Shown one piece after another: positions 9,944 through 25,181 of a stretch of 64,000 nt of DNA. Under the pieces are notes generated by a model. The model had not been told where the DNA came from, searched no databases, and saw only the letters and a list, made by a program, of their open reading frames with translations. Both the position numbers and the translations under genes were made by a program. Origin of the DNA: Plasmodium malariae (lineage: Eukaryota; Apicomplexa; Aconoidasida; Haemosporida; Plasmodiidae); the NCBI RefSeq assembly GCF_900090045.1, contig NC_041776.1, positions 620,001 through 684,000 on the forward strand, written 5' to 3'. Positions within the stretch are counted from its first letter, which is position 1. Each line of letters begins with the position of its first letter.

Positions 9944-12900
9944 TTATAAATTTCCAATAAAAAAGCAAAATAAGATATCTGTGAAAAATGAATTAATGCA
10001 TTTGGAATTTAATGAAATATGAAATGTGCTAATTAATTTATTTGATATATATTCACTTTTATTCAACCAATGTTTAAAAAAATTGTATGTATTATGTAAC
10101 TTGCCCGAAACTAAATTTTTTAATAAGGGCATTCTAATTTTACATGTTTTATTTTTTACATTATTTTGAGCAATTTGTATTATTCTTTTGAGGACTAGAA
10201 AGGAGTAATAGTGTTTATCTTTTTTTTTCCTTGTTACATATAATAACTCATAATTTTTGTCAATTAACTTTCTATTTATTTTTTTATATTTATTGTGTTT
10301 AAGGTAATTTTGATCATACCTGGTAAATGGAGGAGTACCAATAGGTTTGTGGTATTTCTTTTTTCCTTTTTTAAAATAATCTCTTATCATATTTTGACAA
10401 AGAAGTAACGAATGAAGTTTCTTCTTTTTTGTATTTGTACAACGGTAACATTTATTAACTCTATTTCTAATTATAATTTTTTTAAAATTCTTTTTTTGAT
10501 TTGTCTTTTTCCCATGATGTTCCAATAAATTAATAGTTGTTGTAAGGACTTTATTTGCGCTAAATATATGGGAACGAATGTACTTGTTATATTTATAATC
10601 ATAGAAATGTCTATACTGAGGAATAAAAAGAAAGTTATCTAGATCATTCATTATTGTATTCCAAAAAGTGTAATAATTAGGAAAATTGCTGTATTGAGTA
10701 AATAAATATATAAGATTATTCGAATGCTCTACACTAATTTTGGTGTTGTTAAAAATTATGAATTTATTAATATACCCTTTGTGATAATATTGTAAGAAAA
10801 TTGTCTTTATTAATTTTATATTATTTTCAAAAAAATATACAAAATAATTATCATTGTTGAAAAATGGTAAATATTTCATTAAGCTAATTTTTGCGGCAGA
10901 ATTTCTATACATCGTTTCCATTATTTTAAGGTGTTCTAAATTACAACTAAGCAAATCTTTTATTTCATCATAAATGCAAGTTTGAAATATTTCTTTTTTT
11001 CTTTCCGTAATGTATGGAGCATACTCCTGCACATGTATATCAGTCTTTTGGGTGTTTGGACTAGCGGTATTTTTCTCACTCTTTTTATCCATTTTGCTGC
11101 TACTTAAACTTTTACCCATATGTTTACCCATATGTTTATCCATATGTTTATCCATATGTTTATCCATATGTTTATCCATATGTTTATCCATATATTTATT
11201 ACCCACATTTGTACTCCTATTTTTACATATTTGTAGAAAATAACAGCTGTTCGAAATTGAGGGGAATACATATTTGTATAAGTGACTATAACAATTTGTG
11301 TCATCTATGCATATAATTTTTTCTCCTTTTTGAATATTTGTAAAATAATCAAAGAATTCTAAATCGTAGATAATTTTTTTTTTTTTTTTGTTCCTCTCAC
11401 ACCATTTGTCTGATTTGTGTTGCCCTTTTTCGTTTACATTTGACATACATCCTAAGTAATGGTCTTTCCAGTATTTATAAAAGAAATCATAAAAGAAGTA
11501 AAAGGAATTATAAATATAAGACAAGAAATATAAATAATTTATGCTTTTGTCTATATGCAAGTTTTGTATTAAAAGAAAAAAATAATAATTGTTGTACACT
11601 TCATTTGTTAGTTGATATTTGGTAAATGCTTTTATCCTATTTATCGAATATTCTACTAACAAACTGTTGATATCGTTTAGGAAATTATTTTCGTTTTTTT
11701 CTTTACTTTTGTAGTAAAGCGTGTATATATTATTTTTGAAATGTTTATTATTATAAATGTTGTTCACGATTATAATAGGTGAAAAGGATGTATTATTAAT
11801 ATTTGTTTCATGTTTAATTTCATCTTTCTTATCAGTAATAATGAATCCTTCTTTATTCACAAGGTCATATAAAGCATTCATTATTTCGTTGTGTTCTTTC
11901 ATATGTGGGGATGTACAATTATTCGAGCACTCGGGTTCCTTTCTTTTATAATAATTTGACATTAACAAATATATAAGACGCACGAAATACTCTTTTTGGT
12001 TTTTCTTTTGTTTATTAAAGTTTTCAATTTTTCTAAATATTTTTGTAAATTCTTCATTGAAATGTAAAAACAGTTTTGAAAACTTCTCATCAGATAGATG
12101 TTCCCTCCAGTTCATGTCTTCTTTAGTGTCTACTTCATCTATTTTTAGATAATACTTTAACATTAATATTTCATTTATATTTTTATGTATATAACAATTA
12201 TTTATCTGAAATAGTAACAAAGCGTTGTCCGAATAAATGAACCGGTTTTTCCTGTAATATTTAATTACTTCTAATAAGAATTTAGATGTCTTATATTGAT
12301 TTGTGATATGTTTCGTAAGCTTGTTTCTTACAACATTCTTTTTTTCAATAGTGTTAACTATGTATGAATTTTCATTATTCCAAATGCTGAAATGATTAAC
12401 TATGTTATACATTTCGGTAGTTACTGTATCATTAGTGTAATTTTTTTTTTTTTTTTTTTCATATATATCTTCATCTTCACATTGATTTTCTCTGACAGTA
12501 AGCGCCTTCTGTTCATTCCACGATTTATTGTTAAATAAAACGGTATTAAATATGATGCTCTTAAATTCTTCCCTCTTATAGTTGTAATGAAAACTGTCAG
12601 TAAAAAGCACATGTTTATGATCGACCATGGCGTTGTTATTATATTCTTTTTTTTTAACAAATATGATACCCCTCTTTATTATTTTTTTTATTACACTATT
12701 CTTACTGCTATTAATTCTATTGATCATATGACCATTTTTACCTTTATTGCCACCATTAGAATCATCGTTATTGTTCCTTTCTCCTTCATCAATATTTGAA
12801 AAACTTACATTATAATATCCGCTGTTAACAATGGAAATGTTTACTATATTTATGTGGGGAATGGCACTAGGGAATAACAATATTTTTCTATTGAAATTTG

Positions 12901-15900
12901 TATAATTCGTTTTATGTATGTACAAATTATCATTTAGTGTTGTATTATTGAGTGTTCTCTTTCCTATATCTTCCTTTGCAAACTTTCTCTTCAAGGTATA
13001 TATGCTTACTTTTTCTGTATAGATCAATTGTATAGGTAAATTAACAAATTCGTTAGATGAAACGTCGTAAATTTTTAAAACTCGCTTATCCATTAATAGG
13101 ACATACAGAAATTCTATTAAATGAATGATAAAGTGAGATGATAAATCATATATATGAAAAAAGCTAAATAAAATTAATGTAAGTGTACATATCGACAAAT
13201 CCTTTTTTTTTTTTAAGACATATTTACCACATCCTAAGTTAACATAACCTAAATAATAATAATATAAATTATTCGTATTCTTATCTCTGATATTTATTAA
13301 ATTGTTTATTTTGTTTTTTATTTTTTTATTCAAATATTTATCACAACTTCCGACAAAAACTAGAGATAAACATTGATAAATTAAATTAACAATATCATTA
13401 ATGTCTTCTTCTTTAACTTTGTATAAGTAGTCATGATCTATTTCTGAATTTTTCATCGTCAGGCGACCTCTTACCTGATTTTCTTTACCAGCAGTAGTAT
13501 AGGCATTACTGGTAGTAGTAGCAATAGTAGCAGCATCAGCGGTATACGAATTGTCGAGGTACTTTTTAATTTTTTTAATCTTCTTAACATATTTCAAGAT
13601 AAGCTTGTATATGTGTGCGTAGGTAGCACTATACCTACGGTTGTCAATACTACTAATTTTTTTGTTCCTTTTGTCATTTATCACTTGGCCATTGTCTTTT
13701 CGCATTTTTTCTCCTTGAGTGCTTTCAACATCTTGTAGTGTTTCACTGCCCAGTAGTGTAATAATTCTATTTTTGTTTTTTTTATCACTAACGTTTGAAT
13801 CAGTCGAATAGTCATCTTGATTTATATGTGCAATGAAGTTATAAAAGCTATCACTAATTTGATTATTCATATCTTTTTGAGTTACATCTCTCTGATCATC
13901 TTTCGCATCGTTCTTCTGCTTGTGTCCAATTTCGTTCCTTACTAGATTATCCATTGTGTGGTAAAATATGTCATCATTCATTGTTTTGTCACATATCATT
14001 TTGTCATTCGATCCACTGTTAAGGGTAGTCATAAACTTTTCGTCATATTGATGAGGTTTACCTTTTTTTGATTGAGAAAAAATATTATTTACCTCAGGAG
14101 AAATATTTCTACCTATTTTTTCCTTATACGCACTATTCTTAATTTTTTGGACTAAGTAATTAATTTTTTTATATAATTTTTCTAACTTTTTTTTTGCGTA
14201 AACATCTTTATTAATATTATCAAAATATGAAATATAGTCAAAGCATATTTTTTTAAATTCTTTATTATGTGTTGATAGGTATTTTAGGCTAAGAACTTGT
14301 AATACACCAAGAATGATATAATAACGTAGCATCTCACAATTATACACAAACGTGTAGTCTTTTAATAATTTTTGGTTATTACTCCTTCGAGCGCTGTTAA
14401 TTTGCTCGTATTTATACATATCTGTTCCATCATTACTGCAACAAATGTTATATTCATTATTTCCGCAATCGCCGTTTGTGTGTACACTGCAATTATACTT
14501 ACTTTGAATATCACTGTTATTGTCCTTATTACTATTTCTATTGATAACTTTACTGTTATCACTTTTACTATCACTGTTATGGTCTCCTATAATTTCGCTA
14601 TTGTTATTATCACTATCAACAGAAAATGTACAATTAAGCGTTCCTCCGTTGCAACGATTAGAGTAACCCCTATTACTGCTAGTGCGATCGCATGAATTGA
14701 CTCTTTCCCCATGAAAGAAATATCTCAGATGTTTTTCCTTTTGTCTAATATGATTATTATAACAATTAAAAAAATTATTTTTGTCTAAAAAAAAATAATA
14801 CCCATTATCATAAACTTTATTTAATTCATTACATACAAAATCATGATCTAAATTTAGGTATCCATTTTTTAAAAAAAGTTTCCTCTCTACACTTTTATCT
14901 TTGAAGTTTCCATTTTTATCAATTAAATGCATATATGGTAATTTACTTTTATTATTTTTATTCAAATCATTGGGTAAAATTCTTAAAAATATTGGTATAT
15001 TTGACAAAATGTACTCATGAGATAGCTCCACAAAATCGAAAATAATCATATTCCTTGCAAATGATTTAACCATCATTTCGTAGTTGTTAAAATAATATAT
15101 GTGCTCCATTTTCATAGGCATAAAAATCATGTTAAAAGCATGAATATTAATAGTTTTAAAAAAACATAGGGACACAGATATAGCTGATGATATGATCATG
15201 TGCATTGTATCGTAAGACATTTCATCATAATTTAAATGTTTCAAAGAAAAACTTTTTACAAAATTATTCTTATGCAATTTATAAGGTATATTAGCATTTA
15301 TAAAATAAAATAAACATCTAATAAGATGGTCAAATATATTTCCTTTTTTAAAATTAATACTTCCAATGGACCAAAACATACATAACAAATTTAATTTACT
15401 TAAATTACTCTTTTGCAGTAGTTTTAAAATACATTTTGTTAAATACTTATTTTCACTATTCATGTGCAAGTACCCTAGACAAAGGAAGTTGCTACTAAGG
15501 ACTAAGTTGTCTAGGTGTTTTTTCCTTTTTCTGTATATATTATTCCTCCTTTTCCAATTTTTTCCCATCCGTCTTGTCTGTTCTGTTTGCCCCATGGAAC
15601 CCGTTTGCCCCTCTTGTTCCATTTGTTCCTTTTTCTCCTGATCATTTTGACTCTTTTTTCCCCCCTTTTCCTTTAGTGCTGTGGTTGTATCTCTGTCACC
15701 TGAATTTTCCGAATCTATCGAGTCATTTATTGAAACGTTTAGTAGAGAGCAAATATCATCAATATTATTGTACTTACTATTATTATTATTATTCAATATG
15801 TTTATATTACCATTTTTGCTAAAGTCATGAATATTATCATGGGGTATATGACCTTCAGGGTCATAAGATGCAACCTCTTGACATTCTCCCACTTCCAAAA

Positions 15901-18347
15901 GTTTGTCAGTACACAGTCCGTCACTGCACAGTTTGTCATTACAATGTTTGTTATTGCAAAGTTTGTTACTGCTATTATCATTGCTTTCATAACTACATGG
16001 CTCAATGAATATTCCACTCCCGCTGTTTTGAAAACCTGGAGGATCAGAATTCACATGGCTATTTTCTTGAGTGATATTATAATCTGCTTCCTCCATAGGT
16101 CTCTCATTATTCTCATATATATTAGATTCATCTAAATGATTTATGATTCGGCTTCTGTTTAAATTTCTATCAGTTGTATTATTTGAAACAGATGATGTGT
16201 CACTTGATATATGCACTGTGGATGTGTCTTCATCCGATAATTCGTCATCATATGCATACAACATATTAAAATATTCTGGATCATTCTTATTTTCTTTCTT
16301 GTTATTTTTACTATCTATGATTTTGTCAAAAGTGTTTTTTCTAAATTCTTCAATGCTTGAAATGTGTTCCTGTCCTTCATTATTATTATTTTTTTTTTTT
16401 TTTATAAAAAACAAATTTATAATTATTCTCATTAGAACCGTTTTCATTCATTAAATGAAATAGTAAATGCTCGTAGTTAATTTTCTTATTATCATATAAT
16501 TCTTTAAATAGTGCACTAATACATATCGATGTTAACTCATGATTTTTTGATGATATTAATGAAAGGGAAAGCCCTAAAATAGAGCAAATATATAAACATC
16601 TATTTTTAAATTTTAAAATATATTGTAATAGTATAGAAATTTTGACATTTTTGTAAAATTGTAATAGACCTAAACCGTATATTAAACCTGCTAAAAAATA
16701 AATTCCACAGTATTTGTAATTCTTATTTAAAAATTTATATAAATAATTTTCATCATTTACAATATTTAATAAAATACTATTTTTCTTTTTATCTGTATCA
16801 TCAAATTTTTTGTATAAGATAGTTTGACATAAGGAGCATTGTAATTTGAACACATTTCTTATTTTCCCATTTACAAAATTGTTATATTTAATAAATTTAG
16901 ATTTGTCAAAGGTGAAATCAAAATAATCTATTTTTCTCTTGAGTTTTCGTTTATCACTAAAATTATATGCATCATAAATATTGTTATTATACTCTTCTAT
17001 AGATGTGTTATTATTACTAGACAACATAATATCACTATAATAATTAGTATGTTCCCTTTGATTTCCATTAGATACCAAACTATTTCTAACACTCCTAGAA
17101 GAATTAAAGGATATCCTATTTTGCAGTAATAGAGTACTACGTGAAAATATATTTTCACTTGCTACATTGTTGTATCCTCTTCTTTGTTCTTCTTCCTCCT
17201 CTTCTTCCTGTTCCTCCAGAATGTTAGAATTAGTTCTTGTGATAACATGGAATGATGCATTACTGTCTCGCCTATCGTTATTTAACAAATAACTGTTTCT
17301 TCTATCATAATATAGGAACGATATATGACTGTCTCTTCTTTGCTGTTGATCATTAACTGACTCATTACAGCTATATCTTCGGTTGATATTATCAAAAGAG
17401 ATATCATTAATTATTTTTTCATTACCCACAGAACCGCTTATGGCTTTGTTAGGTGTGTATAAAAAATTACTTGAATAAAATTCGTCGTTAGAAGAGTCGT
17501 TCAAATTACAGTTTAGATAGTTCCTATCACTGCTGTTTGGTTTTCCAGTACTTTCAATTATGTTATGACTATTGTTGTTCATGTTATTCCAATTATGTGT
17601 ATTAACATTTGCACTTCTTGGAGAGGAGTTTATGTAATAGTTAGGTATATTACACGTTTTGTTATACTCACTGTTATATTGGCTATCCTGAATAGACGAG
17701 GACGTAGCAGATATAGGTGAATCTTGATTTTCATTTCGTTCATTTTCATTATTTTGTAATTGGCTATTATTTCTTAGTGATTCCCTATGGAAGAGAATAT
17801 TTTGAGATGTACTATTATTTGTCTGAAAATGATTAAAAAAATCGTCCGTATGAGAAGAAGAAGAAGGAAAACCTATTTTATTAGCTAATTCTTTCATTGG
17901 AATTGGGTTAAAATTTCTTAAAACCTCTTTAGATTTTTGAAGTCTTTTGAAATATTTATTTAGCGTAAAAATCTTTTCTATTTTATCACTTTTCATATCA
18001 ACATTTAAAGAATTTAATAAGCTATTTACTTTTAGTTTTAAATTATTAATTTTTTTTTTAATTCTTTTTTTTAAACTATATTTTAGCTTGTTTAATTTAT
18101 AACGATAATGAGTAACGTGGGGGGTGTTAAATGTGACGGATGAGCGTACTCTAACGAAGTTCACAGAGCTGAGGTTATTATTATTATTATTATTATTATC
18201 CCCCTCATCATTCCCATTATTATTACCATTATCATTACTGTTATCATTACCCGTATTATTGCTGTTGTTATTTATTGGATAGCTGTAAATTGAGTTGTTC
18301 TCAAAATTGTCCATATTTATGTTCTCCATATTGTTAATACCATTTCT

Positions 18348-18425
<78 letters not shown>

Positions 18426-21400
18426 GTTATTATTATTGTTGTTGTTATTGTTGTTGTTTCCACTATTATTATTATCACTACTGTTATCACTACTATTATT
18501 AATGCCGCTATTATTACAACCATTATTAACTTCATTATTACTAAACGAATTGGTCATATTCCTATCTCTATAATTACCCACTGTGCTACTTAAATTTTGC
18601 AAGTTTAAAGTATGCCTGTGATTTTGCGGGATAACATTACCTGAGTCCCTATCTGGGGTTCTATTTTGATTATAAATGAGCCCACTACCTGAGTTAATGT
18701 TTTGTATATTCCTTGAACTGTTTCTTAGACTTCTATAATTGATATTATTATAGCTTCTTAAATTATTTGTGTTCGTATGCCAATAGCTGTTAAATTCTCT
18801 TATTCTCCTGTTGAGCATAGTAACTTCTGAGGGCTCATTAAAATTGTCATTAATTGTTCTTCTGTTGTTGCTATCAAAATCGGGGTAGTAATTGTCGTAT
18901 GGCATATCAGTGTGTAATGCACCACTTACACTTGTACCATTATTCAATATACCCACATTTTCGTTGTTACTTTGCCCATTAGGAGCACCGTTAAAGGAAA
19001 CGTTCGCACCTACGACAGTAGTATCATTGTATCTGTTATTATTATTTGTATAGATATTATTTTCATTATTAACATTCGGGTCATTAATACCATCACTTTG
19101 ACCGTAGCTGTTTGTCCTATTGTTGAGATGATGATTGATAGAATAATTGCTATCATTAAAGGAACTATAAAGATGTTGGAGAGTGGCACTCGCGTGGTTA
19201 TTTGAACCATCCATTATTCCTCTATTATAAGCTCTAGACAGTAAATTAAATGAAAAACTATCATTAACAGGTACAGAAATATTGCTTAAACGATTTTGGT
19301 TATGTTTGTATTCAAACAGATACACATAGAGATCATATTTGATGTTAAAGTTTATATGTGGTTTATAATGAATAGAATTAATTATATTGAAAAAATTAAT
19401 TTCACTAATGTTAAGCATACAGATATATTTCATTTTATAAATTTTTTCTAAAGTATAATATAAATGCATTAAATCTAGTACTTTATCTATATTTCCATTA
19501 ATTTTGGTATCAATTAATATTTTCTTTTCCTCTAATTTGTTTAGATTAACTAATTTAATTATCTTTTTTATATATTTATTTATGTTTTTTTTATTGTATT
19601 TATGTTTATGAATATAGGCACTCTCCAAACTATCAGAGGTATTTTGCAAATCAATTAAATCAATTAAATCTTTGCTTTGATCATTAGTATAATCTTTATC
19701 TTTTAATAAATGCATTTTTCGTTTTTTATAATATTTTGAAAAATAGTAATTATGAAAATTGTTTAAATAGACAACTACAGGGTCTTTATTATATGGGAAA
19801 TAACATGAGGAAATGTTTCTGTCCATTTTAAAAGTATCAAAAAAAAAGCAGCAGTCTTTTAATATCTTATATTTACTTAGATAACTTTTCTGCACGATAT
19901 TATTCTTTTTGTTAAAACTGCTATTTGCATGACCTTCTTTAACGTCTTCTTCTTCTTCTCCTCTTCCAATATATTTTTCCTTTTTTTTTCTTTTCTTTCT
20001 ATCACAGTTTTTGTTGCTGCTATTGAGGATAAAATTGTAATTATTCCCTTTCAAAATTTCTAAAATTTTATAAAAATTTTTTTTTAACTGCGTATTATAT
20101 AAATCAAAGCATTTGTTGAAATAAAGGTCTTCTCTATTTATACTTATATAGAAGTAGGGATTTTCAAAATTGTAAATTTTATAACAATCGATAAATTTAA
20201 GTATTTCAACCATTGAGTGTTCTGCATTAAATACAAATTCGCCTTTCATAAAAAAGGAGCGTTCATCTATTTTTCTCTTTTCTTTACTGCTTTTCTTGTT
20301 TAACCCTAATTTATAAGTAGAGTTATCTACACACATATCATCATTTTTTTTAAGTTTTCTGTGTAGATTCAAGATGTCTTTTTTTTCTTCTCCCCTTATA
20401 TTTAGATTATTATAATACCGATTAATAGTACAATTTTTTTTTGTTACTTCGAAACAATTAACGTTATTGATCAAACTTTTGGTATCATGCATATTTTGAA
20501 ACCACTGATTCGTGCTAAAAAGCATCATATAGATAATATGTGAATACTTGTTTAGCATATATAGGTTTTCATAAAATATACTTTTTAGAGGTATATTCAC
20601 AAGATTAATATCAGCTATGTTTAATGAGTCAAAATATTTTAAGTTGGATGAGCATGAATAAATTCCTTTTTGGTAAAAAACTATATCTGTATTTAGCATC
20701 TGATTATTTTTTTTTAAGTGTGTGGTTAAGCCATCCGAAGCACTATCAGAGTGTTCAAACTTTTTTAAAGTTTTTTTATTACTAACATGTTTATAACTTG
20801 AGGAGCTGGTTACAGTACATACACTACCTCTGTCCATGTGTCCGTCACAGGTTAATTTTTTAATAAAATTTTTTTTCATCTTTTTCTCATTAAGAAGATT
20901 GTTGGCATATAATTTCTCTATGCTTTTTATACTCTTTACACTTTCTTTTTTTCTTTTTTTTCCTTTTTTATTTTGTGTTCGAGTTATTTTCTCTTCATCA
21001 GTATTCATAAAATCTAAATTAAAAACAGGTAAATATATCGTGTCTAATTCGTTCTTAATTATATTCTTATAAAAGATGTTATTTAATATCTTTTCTTTGA
21101 GGTTTTCTTGGTAAAATAAACTCATGTAAGATATTATTAAAATGTTCTTTAATGGAAAATATAAGGGGTAAAAATAATACAAAAATTTCAATCGATCATT
21201 ATAAAGTATCGATGATTTAAACGACTGGAAGTTCTTGTAGCAGTGGCGAATGTTATTTATATTATTTACACATTTTTCACTTTTTCCATTTTTATCACTT
21301 TTGTTATTCGTCATTTCTTCTCCTTTCAGAATTATATTAAAAACCTTTTCTACTTCCTTTATATAGCATTCGTATTTCAGTTTTAGTTTGTCTGAGGGTA

Positions 21401-24400
21401 GTTCTATATTTTGCAAGAAATGAGATGCATTCACAAAGTAGTTAATGTCATTTGTTTTATTTTCTGTTCCGCTTGAATTTGTTATTTGATATATTATCCC
21501 CATTGTATTGGGAATATTAGTTAACTGAGTAAATTTTTTTTTCAAATAATTATTTATAAATTTGTACATTTTAAAACCGTAACTCTGTGTGATAATATTT
21601 GTATTTTTACCATCATTAATCATGTAAACATTCAATGTGTTATTGTGTGATATTTCGTTAAGTGAGACACAACTATCGATGTGTTTTTCATATTTGTATT
21701 TATTACAGTAATTTAATTTTCCTGAGCTCATTTCATTATTTGTTTTTGAAAAACTCTCTTCGTTAGTTTTGCTAATTTCACGATTTTCGATGAGCCATAA
21801 TTCTTTCTTAAATTTTTGCTTTTTAAGTAACTCACACTTATAGTATTTCTTACATATATGTTGGTAAAAAGTATATAGAATTTTTCTTTTTACGTTACTT
21901 AATTTATTCATATAATGAAACATAAAATTATATAAATTTAGAGTATACGACAAAATAAGAATTATTAATATTACATCGTCTTTTATATTTTGGTCTAAAT
22001 ATTCGCAAATGTTAATTTCATCAAAATATAAATGCAGATATGCTAATATTAAATATTTGTTATTATATATATGCTTATATTTATTTTGTAAATAATTTAG
22101 GAAATTCTTTATAATGTTGTAATAATTAATCATATCACGACTGGAATTTTTCCTCTCCATAAGCTTCTTTGATTTGGTGAAATTTAGATTGGCCATATCG
22201 CTATTGAAGTTGGAAGTGCTAGAGCTATGGTAATCCACATTACACTCAATGGAGCTAGATGATATGATCCTCGTTCCATTTGCATGTGCCCCTTTGTCTA
22301 AATTTTTTTTATTATGTGTACATGAATTAGATGAAGAAGGAAAGAACTCGTCACTATTACAATTTGTTTCTGTTTCGTAATTGAATAAAAAACAATTAAA
22401 CTTGGATTCGCTATATTCATCTATTGTCTTATAGTTCTTTTTTTCATCCTTAATATATAAATATTTTTCTAATTTTCTGTACATTTTTAAATCTTTTACA
22501 CAAACTAAGATAAATAAGTAAATGAATCGACTAAATTCTATATGATGTATATTTTCTATTTCGAAAAAATTCATATTAAACATATCAATCTTTTCTGTGT
22601 CATATGATACATGATTATCATTTGTATTGGTGGTAGGACAATAGACAGAACGGTTACACTGTTCTTGTTTATTCCCCTCTTCTCTATTCATTCCTATATT
22701 TTCTTTTTTAATATTGGTAAAAAAAGCCCGGATATTCGTTTGACCATTTGTTGATATAGTACTTTTTTTTGCACAATTTTTGCCATTACTTAAAACTGGA
22801 GTATGGGTTGTAGCGATGGTAGCTGTAGCAGTAGTACCAGTAGTAGTAGTAACAGTGGCATTATCCCTTTTCCCTGTGTTATCATTATATATATGTGTGT
22901 CATCCATTTTTGGAAATATTTGATTATGAAAAAAGTAAATATCGATGTTAATAAAGTGGAAAATACTCTTATTCTCTTCTTCCTTTTTACATTCATAAAT
23001 ACATAAGGTAAAAAATTCAAGAGCAATTTTTTTACATATATAATAATAGAAAAATGTTAAAAGTATTTTTAGAGTGGGGTTTTTCGGTAATATATCAATA
23101 TGTACTCTGTAAGATTTCAAAGAAATTTTATTATTCTCATAATCTATTGTGTCCACTGTCAAGTTGCATAAATCGGGGTTATACATATTATATATTTGTG
23201 CTTTATTATTATATAAATATATACTAGAAACATATACATCATCAGATAGTAAATATAACGTGCCATTCTTATTTAAAATAATAATAAAATGATCCATTTT
23301 GTTTATGTCAAGAATGTGATATTTGTGTTCTCTGTTTTTTCTCTTTTGTTTGTATTTGTCTTCTAGATTTCCTTTTAATTTTAGCATATTAATTTTTTGG
23401 TCTAATAAAAATTTGAAATAGGATCTTCTTTCTATTCCAATTGATACATTAATAAGGGTCTGCTGTAAATTTAAAGGAGTCTCCCTACATTTTAAGTGAG
23501 TTGTATTTATTTCATTATTTATATATGTACAGATATTGTAGGGGTAATATTTAAATGTTGAAAACTCGTTTGATATATTTATAGTTGTAAAATTTAGCAC
23601 ATTCTTCACAATTTTAATTTTATCCTTAATATATTTATGATATATGGGTATGAGGAATAATAAATTATTGACATTATCATATAAACATAATTTAATTTTG
23701 TTATGAAGACTTTTATTACCTCCGCTAGTAAGTATAATATGCGGCTTGTATATTTCTGTATTAAAATTAATATTATGAAATATTTGATTTTTACAAAAAA
23801 AAAATTTTCTTTCTATACTTAAAAAATGTTGAAATACAAGAAATTTGTCTATTTTTTCGTTTTTAAAATATTCTTTTAAAAATTTGTTATTATATTTTCT
23901 TACTTTGTCATATAAAATATAAAAAAAAAAGTACGTATTTGTATTGTCTTCAAATGCTATACATATATTAACATTAGAGTTTATGTGTACAATATTCATA
24001 TTTGGAATTTGATTTACCCTTCCTTCTTCAGGTGAAAAATACGTAGATTCATCAGACCATATAAAAATCTTTTCCCTTTCATAGAAATATTTACATTTTC
24101 TAAAAAAATAATAGTTATCCTCATTAATAATAATATTGGCATATAATGGATGAACTGCTGACATATATACAATCCTAATTTTTTCATTAAAATTATTATT
24201 AAGTATAGAGTATGAAAAATATTTTCCTTTTTTTGAATTATTAAGAAGATTTATAAAAAACAAATAATTATTATGATAAAAGACTCGAATGGGTTTATAC
24301 TCGACGACAGACTCAATTTTATTTGTTTTGTTCTCTGTATCTATTACTTCTACTTTCAGTTTGTTATCGAAATGTTTTTCAAGTGTGTAGATGAATATGT

Positions 24401-25181
24401 TATTACTGTTGCTGTTTGAAGCGATTTCTTCGTTTGGAGAAGTATCATGAATAGAATTATGAAGAAACACATTTTTGTCATGTGATATAAGGTAAAAAAA
24501 AGTATTGTTCGAAATTTTATAAGATTTTTTATAACCATCATAATATTGAAAAGTTATCAAATTATTTTCTTTACAATAGGTTACTTTATATTCATAAATG
24601 GTATTATTTATTATATTTGAAAAAAATTTAGTACATTTTATTTTCTTGTTATATATATTATTTATATATATTTTTTCGTCAATATATGAATTGTCTAAAT
24701 TGTAGTTTTTTTTTTTTCTCTTTAATTCGGCAAGGTAGATTTTGGGACAATACTTTTTTAAATATACATCTTCTTTTTTCAACAATATTAACAGTTTTAA
24801 TATATGTTCCTTGATGTTCCTCTTTTTATATTTTCTCGCTTCAGATATATACTTAATATATTCCAAAATAAATTCTTCTTGTTTTGAATAATTGGTGTCT
24901 TCTTCAGCATCATAAAAATCATCTTTAAAAAAATCATTATTATTAAATAAATTGTTGTGTTTCGTGTTATCGTCTTTTTTCGTTTCTTTCTTCTTTATAT
25001 TAAAGTAGTTTAATATGGAATATTTGTTAATCTTCAAAGAGTTACTAGGATTGTCCGTTTTTTTATCATAATAGGTACAATTATCTTTTTCACTCTTCTT
25101 CTGGTTTGCAGAATTGTGTTCATTCTTTTTCTGTACATTATTATATGTATTTTCATCTTTTATAATAATAGCATATACCAT
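9944..25181 (-). CDS. APC1: Anaphase-promoting complex subunit 1 (frame break at a homopolymer)
   Basis: APC1 is the largest scaffold of the APC/C ubiquitin ligase that drives mitotic exit. The sequence is two overlapping open frames: 16386-25181 (N-terminal 2,931 residues) and 9944-16447 (C-terminal part). Both align to one APC1. The first has a beta-propeller-like N-terminal half and ends in PC repeats (IYFLAGLIYGLGLLQF, then CSILGLSLSLISSKNHELTS). The second continues the PC repeats (FLCLGYLHMNSENKYLTKC; SVSLCFFKTINIHAFNMIFM; LGYVNLGCGKYVLKKKKDLS; LYVLLMDKRVLKIYDVSSNE). The frames meet at a 15-base poly-A (16389-16403); a change of one base would join them. The joined product would be about 5,080 residues against about 1,940 in humans. 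The excess is Asn-, Thr- and Lys-rich insertion, including about 36 consecutive Asn. I see no intron. Confidence 0.88.
11110..11200 (-). repeat. 12-bp tandem repeat encoding M-D-K-H
   Basis: About seven copies of a 12-base unit (TATCCATATGTT on the plus strand) encode five MDKH units followed by two MGKH units within the C-terminal part of APC1. It lies in a poorly conserved insertion. Confidence 0.92.
16389..16403 (-). other. 15-base poly-A: frame change inside APC1
   Basis: On the minus strand this is a run of 15 A. Upstream the APC1 frame reads five Lys codons and then stops; downstream the conserved APC1 frame is offset. A run of 14 or 17 would join the two. The ATG at 16447, in the offset frame 44 bases before the run, is an accident of overlap and not a credible gene start. 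Causes could be a homopolymer sequencing error, a real mutation, or transcriptional or translational slippage. Confidence 0.85.
18349..18458 (-). repeat. Poly-asparagine (AAT/AAC)n tract in APC1
   Basis: About 36 consecutive Asn codons, mainly AAT with AAC at one end, lie in the central low-complexity insertion of APC1. A shorter Asn run lies at about 18176-18202. Opposite-strand reading gives poly-Leu, which is only a shadow. Confidence 0.93.

Noticed and set aside
9944..16447. Treating the downstream half of APC1 as a separate gene starting at the ATG near 16447
   Set aside because: Its first residues come from the other frame's overlap, it lacks any promoter-like spacer, and its conserved blocks continue the PC repeats of the upstream frame.
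18295..18573. Plus-strand poly-Leu frame
   Set aside because: It is the reverse reading of the Asn repeat in APC1.
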